A DNA stretch of 64,000 bases from Delphinus delphis (GCF_949987515.2 NC_082689.1:100912957-100976956), one strand, 5' to 3'; shown: positions 44,690 to 56,069, counted from the stretch's first letter. Program-made: numbers and translations. Notes: generated from the sequence alone by a model not told the origin.

Positions 44690-44935
44690 AGAGTTCCATA
44701 TCAGTTAGGGATTTTTATAGCAAGCAGTAGAAACTTACTCTGGTTAACTTATGAAACAGAAATGGAATTTGTTTCTAAAGATGCTGCAGTAGCTTATAGA
44801 ATTATGGAATACTGAGGCTTTCAGAAGGACAGACACCCGTGCACCCCTGCAGTGTCAGCAGCAGGAAAAATTGGACAACAGAATTAGCCAAGAGCTAATG
44901 TTTCCCTTTTGTTTTCATAACTCGAGTTTCAAATT
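44690..44935. mobile_element. Possible ancient interspersed repeat
   Basis: ATATCAGTTAGGGATTTTTA, AGCAGTAGAAACTTACTCTG, GGTTAACTTATGAAACAGAA, ATGGAATTTGTTTCTAAAGA resemble the start of a common ancient mammalian LTR/LINE repeat. Family uncertain. Confidence 0.35.
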
Positions 44936-45179
44936 CTCTTGGGAGAGTATGGTTGACCTTGTTACCAAAAGAATTAGGAAGGGATGATGAGTAAATTAGA
45001 ATAATAAATAGCCACTTGTGACAGACATGAAGATATGCAGACTGCTTCTCCTTCACGTAAGGGCTTCATTGCCCAGATGAGGAACGTGGTTGGCAACCAG
45101 CACCCAGCTATTAATTATCATCTCCAGGTCTACTTCAGCTTATGAGTTTTCATCACTCAGAAGTGGCCATGATGTGAGG

Positions 45180-46030
45180 TGGCAAACAAAAATCTTTCCA
45201 ATGGGAAGAGTTTTGGGTGCTACATCTGAGCATCCACTTTATGTGGAAGAAGGGGCCCAGGATTAGAATATATACAGACTCATGGAAAGTTACAATGTTC
45301 AGTCTGGCTGAACAGGGACCTAGAATAAAAAGATTAGAAGATCAGAGACAAAAAGGTCTTGAGTGGAGACGTATGAATGGACTTATGGGAGAAGGCACAA
45401 ATTGTGAAGAACTTTATTTTACCTACCAGTACCTAGGAAAAAGCATCGACCAAAGAGATGCTACCAACTAAGTACACAACATGCCTTATTATTATGATGG
45501 GTCATCAGGTAGCTGCTTCTGATTGGTCCCACCTCATAGCAAAGGAGACGCAGGTGTGGGTCCATGAGCTTGGGATTCATTGGTTGTTTTCATATACACC
45601 AATCAGAAGCAACATAATAATTGAAGAAACAACTGAAGTACCAGTTGGGAGGCAATACTCTGGGAGTGTGAAGTTCTGTCTTCCAGGAGTCATAGGTCTC
45701 TCTATGGCATTGTGTCTCCAATAGGAAGAATACACAGGCATAGGAATCAAGGGACAGAAACAAAAGTGACCTCAATTAGTATCATCCCTGATTCCTTGAC
45801 ACAGTAAGAGATTTTGTATTTCTCATTGTCTCAACTCTTGGCTCTACGGGATTGGAGATCCTGGTTCACAAAGAGGGTACACTCTTGCCATAGAAACAAC
45901 AAGCTAAAAGCTATGACTACCACCTCATACTTTGGACTCCTGTATCCAGGGACAGGCAGTCAGACTGTTAAGTCACCATCTTAGCAGACCACTGAACCTG
46001 ATCAACAGCAGAAAGTAGAACAGCTGTTAT
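45180..46030 (+). pseudogene. Degraded retroviral pol-like remnant (ERV, class I type)
   Basis: The 84-codon frame at 45217-45471 contains an IYTDSW motif (about 45268-45285) like the RNase H region of gammaretrovirus-like Pol. The overlapping frame at 45458-45724 contains a W-x-H-x-x-G-I-H-W pattern (about 45557-45585) that recalls the integrase core. Downstream wording in shifting frames up to about 46030 would fit the Pol C-terminal part. The copy has stops and frame changes and lacks most of pol, so it cannot encode an enzyme. No flanking LTR pair was identified. Identification is from motif memory only. Confidence 0.45.
45515..45610. repeat. 13-bp perfect inverted repeat, 70-bp spacer
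   Basis: Arms GCTTCTGATTGGT (45515-45527) and ACCAATCAGAAGC (45598-45610). Each arm contains a CCAAT-box core (ATTGG/CCAAT). It lies inside the pol-like remnant. Confidence 0.9.
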
Positions 46031-47270
46031 CCAACTGGGGCAGTAGGTAAGGAATATGTATGAAATATGAGTTATCCAGTTGGGTGACTCTTGGTACTTT
46101 CTTGCTCAAATACAACTGTGAATGAATAAGTGCAGGACATTAACCTGAAAAAAATATGCTTGCCAGGAACTCAGTTCCCTTAAGAATGAGGATTTGGGAC
46201 ACACCATGAAGTAAGCCACCCACTGAAATCAGCAAAGGTGATAGCTGAGGGGAAGGAGGATTTGAAAGGGTGGAGGAGGAAAGAGATGGATGAGTACCAG
46301 TTTCAGCCCTTGGATGGGAACAGGTAAGGGGGATGCAATTCCAGTCACTACCTTATTTTTCTAAACTTCTCTGCACAAGTAGCTGCTCTCCAAATGCACA
46401 TGGAGAAGTGAATCCTCAGGGAACAAGGGCTGGAATGTGGCAGAAACAGAGAACTGGGACTCTCAAATCCCCCTTCAAGGAAAGACTTGTTGCCCAACTG
46501 AGAGGAGTGTGGTTTGCTGGAAACATCTTGCTGTTAATTTCTTCAGGTGTGCCTCAGCATTTGAGTCGAGGTCATGCTCTCTTTGGGTGGCCTCAACCAA
46601 TGACTGGGTGAGACTGTGATACAAGCGTTCAGCAATTTCTGCTCACTACAGGATTAGTTTAATATTTGCTCCCTGGCCCCAGTTGGGTTCACAGAGATTT
46701 TGTTATATTAGCATCACAGTCTCTTGAAGCCCATGCCCTATTCTGTTCTTCCCTTGTGCTTTCATATATGTTACTTTTGTATAAACGTGTTGCTGTACTA
46801 ATTGTATCTAAATGTCAGCTTCTGTAGGACCCAACTAACCCACCAGTAAAATTCTTTGTTTCTTCTTTTTAAAGAAAATTTCCACAAGCAGTGTATGAGT
46901 TAGAGTAAGATAATGCTGTCTCCCAAGAAACTACAATTCTTTTAGAGTGCCACACATTGTGATCTTGTGCCTTGGTTTAGCTGGCAAACAATTTCACATT
47001 ACTGCAAAATACGCCCTACAACTTTTAGGATTTAGCATATTAGCATTATGTTCATTTCAAGTGTCCAGTGTATGTTTACAGACTCTACACACCCAATAAA
47101 AATATGAAAGGCTCACATTTGTCAACCCACAGTGCAGCATTGTCAATGTTCAAATGTGTGCCGATGTTTTCTTTTTCTCTGATCTTTTGAAAGTACTTTT
47201 TGAGAACATTTAAAATAAATTATTGCATCCAAGCATGGCTTAAGGCTGATTCTGAGTTATCTCACATCCT
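46031..47270. other. Unrecognised sequence, possibly the 3' part of the ERV
   Basis: This follows the pol-like remnant. It contains a CTCAACCAATGACTGG stretch (46588-46603) and a CAGTAAAATTCTTTGTTTCT stretch near 46841 that could be LTR-like, but no boundaries or repeat pair were found. No exon recognised. Confidence 0.3.
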
Positions 47271-47274
47271 ACAA

Positions 47275-47510
47275 TACACTTTGTTATAGTGGAAAGAACT
47301 CAAGATTTTAGTCAAAGTCACCTAGGTTGAACTCTGGATTTGTCTCCTATCCAGCATGTGATGTCAGGAAAGTTACTTAATCTTTTTTCTTCTTAACTTT
47401 CTCGTGTAAAATAGAACAATTATAATACCATCCTTAAGTTTTTCCTTTGAGGATGAATAATGCATATAATGTAATCAGGGTATCTGGAACTCAATCAAGA
47501 AATAGTCTTT
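47275..47510 (+). mobile_element. MIR SINE fossil
   Basis: TTATAGTGGAAAGAACTCAA, CACCTAGGTTGAACTCTGGA, AGGAAAGTTACTTAATCTTT and GAGGATGAATAATGCATATA follow the MIR order. Confidence 0.75.
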
Positions 47511-47564
47511 TCCAGAAGTTATAGTATCTAGGTAAGGTGCAGAATCTGGAAAAGGGAATAAACT

Positions 47565-47775
47565 GTAATTTGTTTAGCACCTGACATGGGTCATGTCCTT
47601 CACTATTCGTATTACAGCTATAATTTCATTTCTTTAATCCACATACAAGCTTGTGAATTAACCTTATATATTCTTATTTTATAGCTAGGAAAATATAGGA
47701 CTCTGAAAGGTGAAACAACTAGCCCAGCACGATATGGTTCATAAGTAGCAAGGATGGAGAAGTTATAGCATTCCA
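47565..47775 (-). mobile_element. MIR SINE fossil (antisense)
   Basis: TTTAGCACCTGACATGGGTC, TAATTTCATTTCTTTAATCC, TATTTTATAGCTAGGAAAAT and AAAGGTGAAACAACTAGCCC follow the reverse MIR order. With the plus-strand MIR just upstream it forms a tail-to-tail pair. Confidence 0.65.
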
Positions 47776-47844
47776 ACAGAGCCATTAATAAGAATTAAAT
47801 GCCCAAAGTGAATGATAATACTAGTGCTAGGTTAGTATGCTTTC

Positions 47845-48545
47845 TTTTTTTTTTTTTTTTTTTAACATCTCTACTGGAGTATAATTGCTTTACTTTGTTG
47901 TGTTAGTTTCTGCTCTATAACAAAGTGAATCAGCTATACATATACATATATCCCCATATCTCCTCCCTCTTGTGTCTCCCTCCCTCCCTCCCTATCCCAC
48001 CCCTCCAGGTGGTCACAAAGCACCTAGCTGATCTCCCTGTGCTATGCGGCCGCTTCCCACTAGCTATCTATTTTACATTTGGTAGTGTATATATGTCCAT
48101 TCCACTCTCTCACTTCGTCCCAGCTTACCCTTCCCCCTCCCTGTGTCCTCAAGTCCATTCTCTACACCTGCATCTTTATTCCTGTCCTGCCCCTAGGTTC
48201 ATAAGAACCATTTTTTTTTTAGATTCCATATATATATGTTAGCATATGGTATTTATTTTTCTCTTTCTGACTTACTTCACTCTGTATGACAGTCTCTATG
48301 TCCATCCACCTCAGTACAAATAACTCAATTTTGTTTCTTTTTATGGCTGAGTAATATTCCATTGTATATAGGTGCCACATCTTCTTTATCCATTCATCTG
48401 TCGATGGACAGTTAGGTTGCTTCTCTATCCTGGCTATTGTACATAGAGCTGCAATGAGCATTGTGGTACATGACTCTTTTTGAATTATGGTTTTCTCAGG
48501 GTGTATGCCCAGTAGAGGGATTACTGGGTTCTATGGTAGTTCTTA
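47845..48545 (-). mobile_element. L1 3' end (antisense), 5'-truncated
   Basis: A poly-T left end (A-tail), then the reverse 3'UTR (AAAGTGAATCAGCTATACAT, CCCTGTGCTATGCGG) and ORF2 end (TTCTGACTTACTTCACTCTG, TATGGCTGAGTAATATTCCA, GGGTGTATGCCCAGTAGAGG). An 80-codon minus-strand frame (48219-48461) is still open and matches the L1 ORF2 C-terminus. A possible TSD ATGCTTTC (47837-47844 and 48578-48585) would leave about 32 bp of unexplained filler at the truncated end. Confidence 0.92.
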
Positions 48546-48589
48546 TCTCTTCTCTACCCTGCTGTTATGGTGAACCAATGCTTTCACAG

Positions 48590-50370
48590 TGTGTTTTCTT
48601 TGAGAAGTAGACTGAGCTTTTAACAGACAACTAGCTTGTGGCTTTAAATGTAATCGATTTGACTGATTTATTACAAAATGTGATTGCTTTTAAATATATA
48701 CAAAGGATCAAAATAACATGAAAAGATGAATACATTGGAGATTTTACTGGGTCTATTTTCATGGTCAGATCGAACTTTTTGTTTTTAGCAAATAGCCTGT
48801 TAAAAATGGCTGATGGAGGATGCTTCCTTCCGCACTGAAGTACTCACAGTTCCCAGAACATACCAAGCTCAGTCAGACCTTTCCCCCGTACGTGGTTCAC
48901 ATCTGTGACTTCTCATTGGAAAGACCTTTTCTCACTTACTTTCTCAGACAGGACTCGTTCCTACCTCAACACCAGTGTCTGCACCTCTTAGAAATGTCCC
49001 CTGGAACACTAACTACCCTGCCCTGACTTCCCAAACCATCACTCAATCACAGTAATTGGGACCAGTGCCTTTCTTGCAGCATTTTTATGATGGCATTTAT
49101 TAAATTATGTACAATTTGATGGATGGTGCTGTTGGAGGACAGGGGAAGTCAGAGCTCGGTAGATGATTATTAACATGTATTGGGGAGGACAGGAGAATGG
49201 CCTATTACTACTAAAATTAGCTGAGACTGGCTGGACTATCAAAGCCAATGATCTTGAACTACATTCTGTAGTGGACACCGTCAGTGTTCCACTCAGATCT
49301 CTGCAGATCTGTTTTCCATTTCTGTGTGTCCCTCCCTTCATTTACTATTTGGTGTTTCTAAAGTCCTGCACCTGCCCCTCTTCAGATGGTTGTTCCAGGG
49401 CTACTTTATCTGTATTACTAGTGACACAAAAACACGGGAATGTTGTGACCCTCTCATCTTTGTGCAGCATAGCTCTTAGCAGAGATAGACTGGAACCACT
49501 GGAAGGGGAAAGCTCAGCCCCCTTGCCTTTAGTCAGCACAAGATCTTAGAGGACCAGCCTGTGGCTGAGATTTTCCCCTTAAATCACTCCATTTGTCTCT
49601 TTTCCTTCCTTGTCTAGCTCAAATGACTCTGTTATTGGTTTCTTCTGGGAGCACTTCAGTTATAAAGCATTTGCACATGAAATGTGTCTCAAGGTCTGCT
49701 TCTGGGAAATCCATCTTGAAGACATTAAATGGCCATTTACATTTATTGTTTATTTTATCAAAACAGTTTTCACATAAAGACCACCACAACAGAAGAGGCT
49801 CATATTGTAAAGCAGCATGACCACCCCTTCCTTCCCCATTTCCTCCTCCTGGACACAATGGCTATCATTTTAGATTAGGCTTGATTTTATGGTATTTTCT
49901 TTCATATCACTAAGTAATTACTGCTCTTATTTTATACATCAGATTTAGTTATGATTCACTTCCTGGAAATTAGAAAAAAGATTAGGAAGTAGCTCACATG
50001 CTCATATGTGACCTCCCCATACAGGGCCTTCATTCCCATCCTGCCAAGAGAGTTTTTTGTTTGTTCATTTTGTTTTTAATTCATGGTTCTATTTTGGTCA
50101 ACTTCAAGCAAGGAACTTAAGCTGCCATCTCTCCATTTCTTAAAAATTTTCAAGATCTCCATTCAAGTTCCCCCTTTCCTTCAAGAGAAATCCCTCCCAG
50201 ACTCTCTTTCTTATGTTCCAATTTAGACTTTCAGGCCTGCTACACAGCTGTCATCAGGGGATTTTTACTTTTCTTGCCCTCTTGAGTCTACAGGTTCCTT
50301 TTAATTAATAGATCAATCTCTTATCTTACTAGAATATATCCTTGAGTAATTTCTTAAATGTGAATAAAGA
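48590..50370. other. Mostly unrecognised sequence, weak L2-like patches
   Basis: 48830-49060 and 50100-50280 have L2-like wording (CACCAGTGTCTGCACCTCTT, TCAAGAGAAATCCCTCCCAG), too weak to assign. The 128-codon plus-strand frame at 49163-49549 is the longest not explained by a repeat. It has no recognisable domain and overlaps long minus-strand frames, as chance frames do. Confidence 0.35.
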
Positions 50371-50374
50371 TAAT

Positions 50375-51560
50375 TCTTTGAGTCTTTTCATGATGTAAAT
50401 GGCTTTATCCTGTCTTCTCACTTTATTGTAGCTTGCCAAAATGTTCTATTCTAGGTTGAAAATATTTTTCTTTCATAATTCTGAAGGTATTTTTTTCATT
50501 GTCTTCCTACATTCATTGCTGCTAAGAAAAAGGCTGAGGCCACTCTACATTTCATAGCTTTGTAACGGACCTATTTTTTTTCCTGTTTTGACACTTTTAG
50601 AGCCTTAACTTTATCCTGCAATTTAAAATCGATACATCTAGATTTCTGAGTTTATTTTCATATGTCTTGCACTCATTACATACTTTTCATTCAAGTGACA
50701 ATGTATTCTTTCAAATGTGAAAGTTTTTCTTGAATTGTTTCTTTATTAATTTTCTCCCCCATTATTTTTGTCTATTCTCTCTTTCTGGAACTTCCATGTG
50801 TTCCTCATCTGGTCCTCTTTGTTTTTCATCTCTTCCTTTCTTTTCTATATAATTTTTGTTTTACTCTCTGGGACATTTCTTCACTTTAGTCTTCTTTCTC
50901 ATCTACTGTTTCTTTTATTCTGACAACAATAATTTTAATATCTAGTTCTGTGATTTCTCTTTCCTAAGATCCTGCTCTTGTCTAAACATAAAATGTGTAC
51001 ATTTCCCTGAAGCCATTTTCTTTGGCTCTTTTTCTTTCATTCTGTTTAATTATCAGCCTATTTCATCTTACAGGATTTCTTGGAAATTCTACAGATCCTT
51101 CATTTCGGATTTATATGTATGTGCGCAGCAATAGAAAGGCCAGGTCGCTCACTGTTTATAAATAGGCTGTTTATAAACTCAGACTCAGAGGTGAAGCCGG
51201 CTGCTGTACTGGGAGAACTCTTAACATCAGGTTAAGGAGAGTTCTCCTTAGGGGGCCTTTGTTCTCCTCGGACACTAAATGCATGTCTGTGCAGAAGAAC
51301 ATTCTTGTCTAGACATAGATATCAGACTTTGTTCTGTGCGCTCACATGGAATGAATAATTTCCACCTAAGTGTGTTCTACTAGACGTGTGATTTAAGCCT
51401 GAGCCCTCGTTCTGGTCCACAGTGTACCCTGATTTCTAAATGTAAAGTGTCTCTGAAGCTCTGCCAACAGGCGAGTACCCTCTTTGAGTCTTTTCAGGCT
51501 GAAAGTGTCTTTATCCTGTCTTCTCACTTTATTGTAGCTTTCCAAAGTGTTCTATTCCCC
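50375..51560 (-). mobile_element. Old L1 3'UTR-like tract (antisense)
   Basis: TTTCTTTCATAATTCTGAAG, TTCATTGTCTTCCTACATTC, TTCTCCCCCATTATTTTTGT and CAGGATTTCTTGGAAATTC recall the reverse complement of L1M 3'UTR sequence. A 77-bp direct repeat bounds it: 50375-50451 and 51481-51557, both starting TCTTTGAGTCTTTTCA, with 7 mismatches. A hairpin lies at 51212-51246. Confidence 0.45.
51212..51246. repeat. Bulged hairpin
   Basis: GGAGAACTCTTAAC pairs with GTTAAGGAGAGTTCTCC, leaving a 3-nt bulge (GGA or AGG) and a 4-nt loop. The 9-bp GGAGAACTC/GAGTTCTCC part is perfect. Confidence 0.8.
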
Positions 51561-51727
51561 TGTGTTTATGGCCAAGGTTGAGGCTGTATTCCTCAATGTT
51601 CCTTCTCGCTCTTTCCATCTTCCAATAATTGTTGGAATTTCCTGTCCATGGATCACTCTTTTCCCATTCTCTTTACTATAGGTTTATGCCATGTTATGAA
51701 TCTCTTTATTATCATTTTGTGGAATAG

Positions 51728-51788
51728 GAGAGAGAGAGAGAGAGAGAGGGAGTGAGAGAGAGAGAGAGGGAGTGAGAGAAAGAGAGAT
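51728..51788. repeat. (GA)n microsatellite with internal repeat
   Basis: Long GA runs interrupted twice by GGGAGTGAGAG, so the tract has a second-order repeat unit of about 22 bp. Confidence 0.95.
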
Positions 51789-51889
51789 TATGTGATGCTG
51801 CTTTCCTCTGCCCTCTTTTACTTCTAGAAATGTACAACTACTCTCATTTCTATTACTCCTAGTATTGATTCTACCTTTGGTTCTACTAT

Positions 51890-52100
51890 TAGCATGTAAT
51901 TGGATCTAATATTTGTTTACAGTACCTTGTGACAGGAACCTTGTTATGAGATTTGTGTATTTCATTATTTCACTTAATTATCACCTTATCTTTACAGGTG
52001 TTACTATCTCCATTAAACATACAAGGAAATAGAGGTTCAAAAAATATCTTTCAGAGCTTGAATTTGCAATTTGGTCTATCTGACCACAAAGGTCATAGTC
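51890..52100 (-). mobile_element. MIR-like SINE fossil (antisense)
   Basis: TTTCACTTAATTATCACCTT, GGTGTTACTATCTCCATTAA, ACAAGGAAATAGAGGTTCAA follow the reverse MIR order. Diverged. Confidence 0.55.
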
Positions 52101-52894
52101 ATCCTATTATGTTAGGCTACAGCTACTCTCTGCCTTCCAACAGGCGGTGTTTATAGATTTGCTTATTTGTTTGCAATTTGTGGCATACTAAATGACATCA
52201 TTTGCACAAAATGAAGGACATCTGTTGATCCAGTTTTTTCCAGATGTTTTATTATAGTTTTCTATGTAATGACATTTTCCTTTTATATTTTACTTGGACT
52301 ACATTTATATTAAATACCAACAAACTGGAATTATATTCTCTGTGGGAATATTTCACACCTGAAATGTAATATAAAATTCAAGGTGGAACTATATTTAACT
52401 AGCCTGAGTGTTCCAATTACTAATACACAACACTGTAAAGTGTCAGACACAAAGTTCTAAGGCAATTTCATGTTTTTCCCCAGGCTGTAAATTTTACCAA
52501 AACACTCATTAATAAGTATTTTGGCAAGATATATTTTGAGAGTATTTTATGCATGTGTTTTCTAAAAACATTGGCTTATCTACTACCTAAATAGCAGATT
52601 CTTGCAATTTACTAGTTTTAGTTGGGTTTTCTTATACTGGTCCATCTTGGAGTCTTGTAATAAGTGTGTAGTTATTCTTATGAATAAATGTTGAGCTGCA
52701 AAGCAAGAAAACAATTTCCATCCTTCTTTTGATGGTCTAGATTCATGAGAAAGAAAAGTAAAAGAGAAGCCTGAGGGACTATGCAAAATAATTTATTTAT
52801 CGTGAAGCTTAAATTTAAATATTCTTCCTAACTTTTTTTTTCAAATCCTTAGCTGTGACCTTGTGAGCTTTTTAATCTCTATGCATTTGCATAC

Positions 52895-52916
52895 TTCTCA
52901 TTTTTTAAAATGAGAA
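52895..52916. repeat. 10-bp perfect hairpin
   Basis: Arms TTCTCATTTT and AAAATGAGAA with a TT loop, so it is close to a continuous palindrome. Confidence 0.85.
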
Positions 52917-52974
52917 AATTGGAATAGATTAATAGTTACAAAAATATTTTTCCAAAAACCTTTTGTTAAAAACA

Positions 52975-53190
52975 TTATAATATAAAATAGATAATCAACA
53001 AGGACCTACTGTATAGCACAGGGAACTTTACTTAATACTCTGTAATTACCTATACAGGAAAAGAATCCAAAAAAGGATAGACGTTTGTATATGTGTAACT
53101 AAATCACTTTGCTGTACACCTGAAAATAACACAACATTGTAAATCAAATATACTCCAATATAAAAATAAATAAATAATTTTTAAAAACTT
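52975..53190 (+). mobile_element. L1 3'-end fragment, 5'-truncated
   Basis: AAAATAGATAATCAACAAGG, TATAGCACAGGGAACTTTAC, AATCACTTTGCTGTACACCT and ATACTCCAATATAAAAATAA are the L1 3'UTR, followed by an AAATAAAT tail. Confidence 0.88.
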
Positions 53191-53199
53191 TAAAAAAAC

Positions 53200-53880
53200 C
53201 CAATATTATACAAAATCCCAGTATATTTTAAAAATCAGATAAAAGCTGAGCATGTCTGGTAGAAACCCTGTGAGATCGAACCTGGAGGAGACTGGAGCCT
53301 GACTCCTCAGCCTTCACCTCACTTCAAATGGCAGCTTCAGGGTACATCTCGTGAACCTTTGGATGCTCAGGAAAACTGCTGGCATACATGGCATCTAAAA
53401 ATGCTTCAGTCTCAAAATTTACATAACACTATGACACAGAGTGATGAATTTGGGGGAAAAGATAGGACTTACCTTCAATGGAAATAGAAAAGTATAAAAG
53501 TGATTGCTCATGCCTCATTTTAAGCTCATTTTGGAGCTTTCTGTAATTAAATCTACCTGTATTTCTCATTACTGTATATAGCCATTTGTATAAGATGTTC
53601 TAGGACCAAGGAATTTATTGCATTTTTCATAATGACATAAATAACAATTTTTATAGTTTTATATGCCACTTCAGAGAAATAAGCTCAAAGATCAGAAGCT
53701 CAAATATGGAGTATTTGGCCCCCCAAGAGGTCTATATTTTTGATTCTGAAATCACAGACAGGATGAAGTTCAGTACCAGACCTATTTAGCAATAGATTTT
53801 CCATTCCACAGAAATCCTCTCACTCCTGATTTCCTTTTGCAGTTTTAATTGAGTCACTCAGGGGAACCTTAAATAGACCT
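53200..53880. other. Unique or unrecognised sequence
   Basis: No repeat family or exon recognised. Confidence 0.4.
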
Positions 53881-53884
53881 TTCC

Positions 53885-54010
53885 TTATAAGGCAAGGTGC
53901 TTCTCTAAACTTTTTGATGTCAGGTATCATACCTCTTTCTTTTTGAATTCTATGCAGTATTTAGAGTAATACCTCACGCATCAAATGAGCTCAACCAATA
54001 TCTGTCTTTG
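53885..54010 (+). mobile_element. Possible L2/MIR 3'-end fossil
   Basis: CAAGGTGCTTCTCTAAACTT...TAGAGTAATACCTCACGCAT...GAGCTCAACCAATATCTG loosely resembles the terminal 'tggcacatagtaggtgctcaataaat' part. Confidence 0.3.
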
Positions 54011-55825
54011 TTGGAAGAAGAGGGGAGAGGGTATCATGGTTGACAGAACTGCTTCTGTATGGGATTTCTAAACTTTTGGTTTATACTTAGATTTATTTTG
54101 AACTCAGCAATATGATGTGGATCATGAAAAAAAAATCAGGTGAATGATGAATGGCAGAAAGTACAGTGATGAAGAATAAATTATAACATTTAATAGTTAA
54201 ACTCATCTATTTTTCTAGTAGTGTTGCCTGAGCTATGATTATAGATTAAGACAGGAATGGTGAAATTGTAAGCAAAATAGGAAACAATGAAGTTTTTTGA
54301 AACATAGAAATGATTTTTAAAGTTCTCTGGTATGAAAACCTTCTTTTAAGTTCACATGAGACATTTTGTAAAACAGTGTTCAGTGTTTAAAAGTTGCATT
54401 TCATTGAGCATGAAAATACACATGTTTCAATTTGAAATGGTAGTGTGCTGGGTTGAGTCTTTGGGGATCAAAGATCAAAGGAGACACAAATTTATTAAAT
54501 GAAAAATGCAATAAAGCCTCAGTATAAATATGAATATATCTTGATACACTTAATAAGTTCTGAGTCTTTTTGGGTTGTAAGAGTTTTTCCAGTCTCTCAA
54601 AAATTCATGTTGCAGAAGGCAATTTTATCCAAATCATAAATCCCTACATCAACGTTTTAGAGTTCCCAATTATCCAAATATTCATTCCTCCAGAGATAAT
54701 AATGTACAGTTGGTAAATGTTCGAAAGAATGCTATTTTAAAAGTTGCTTCTTAGAGGTGACAAAATAGTGGATATAACATCTAATATCAATCATATCTTG
54801 ATGCCAAAACAATGAATTTCAGAGCATTATGCACACTCAAGGATGAGTGATTTGAGAGCATCTCAAATCATGCACCATAAAATGTGTCATTAAGGTTTGT
54901 ATTTTCATGGGAATGTCAGCCATCCTCCAGGTCTATATTGTCATAATAAGCTTGAGCTCTGTCTAGTTGTGAGCTCTGTCTAAGTGGGCAGGACATATCA
55001 CTAGCAAGGTTCATTCTTGTTTTGGTGAATGATAAACAATTAGGCATGAAAGTCTAACCTCCCAATACTTACATAAAGACAGCCACGCTCTGAGTTTCCC
55101 GAACCCATCCCATGGCTTCTGGTATCTCTGAGTAACTAAGTCTTTTTCTTTAGATAGTAAGTTTTCCAGAATTGTTCTACAACAGACAATCACTGTTTCT
55201 TGTCACTCTATATTTTTAGAACATTATAGGGTGGGGGAAGTTAGGAGGGATTAACTGTCAAAGGTTTCACTAAACAACGTATTTCTCTCATTACTATTTG
55301 TCAACTTTGAACTCAGAAACTCTGAGGCTCAATTAGGTGGGAATGTTGGACCTGCCCCACTGGATCTGCAGGATTTTCAGTGTATTTTTTTTAGCTGTTG
55401 TTTTCTCTCCTGAGAATCCCAATATGATTGAATATGATTTATATTTTTAGAAGTTTGTTAATATTAATCTGCTGCTGCTTCCCAATGTCCCCAAGCTCCT
55501 GTTCTAAACACTGTTGTTATTATTGTTGTTTCTATACCAACACTTTAATATACTTTTTTGGGGAAATTGAAGTGTTTTGCCACCTTGAACTAGAAGCCTG
55601 GGTGTATTTTATGAATGCCTCAACTTGTCACCAATTTGAAAAATTCTCATGTGAAACTTTTGTTGCAACCATCTGACAAGGAACTTTAGGAAAGCTTCTA
55701 TATATTCTTGTCAAACAGTCTTGCTTTAAGATTTTAAAACAGCTTCCTGTGGTGTTTATATGCTGAACATTGCAGATGGTAACTTCCAAATGAATTTCAA
55801 TAATACTTTTCCAACCGCTATCAGT
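54011..55825. other. Unique sequence with a hairpin and a short tandem
   Basis: No repeat family or exon recognised. A perfect 10-bp hairpin lies at 54848-54870 (TGATTTGAGA, loop GCA, TCTCAAATCA). A 17-bp imperfect tandem lies at 54954-54987 (GAGCTCTGTCTAGTTGT and GAGCTCTGTCTAAGTGG). Confidence 0.5.
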
Positions 55826-55829
55826 CATC

Positions 55830-56030
55830 GGTGTTGAAAATGTAGAATGCTAGGCAGTCTGGTGAACATTAAGGAGATCAGGACTTAGAAGTAGCAGTCG
55901 TATGTGTTGTAGTCTTTGCTCTCTCAATTACTGACTATTCAACCTTGGGTCCTAAGTTTTCTTATCTATAAATGAAATCGGACTAGAAGATTTCAGACTT
56001 TTTTTCAGATCTGTTTCATTGTCTCATGGT
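55830..56030 (+). mobile_element. MIR/MIR3-like SINE fossil
   Basis: CTATTCAACCTTGGGTCCTA, AGTTTTCTTATCTATAAATG and AAATCGGACTAGAAGATTTC follow the MIR order with decay. Confidence 0.55.
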
Positions 56031-56069
56031 TTTAAGATACTAGTAAATTCTAGTCAGTGTTATTCCCGT

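Noticed and set aside
49163..49549. 128-codon plus-strand frame outside recognised repeats
   Set aside because: No domain, no splice or promoter context, and opposed by long minus-strand frames over the same bases. Most likely chance.
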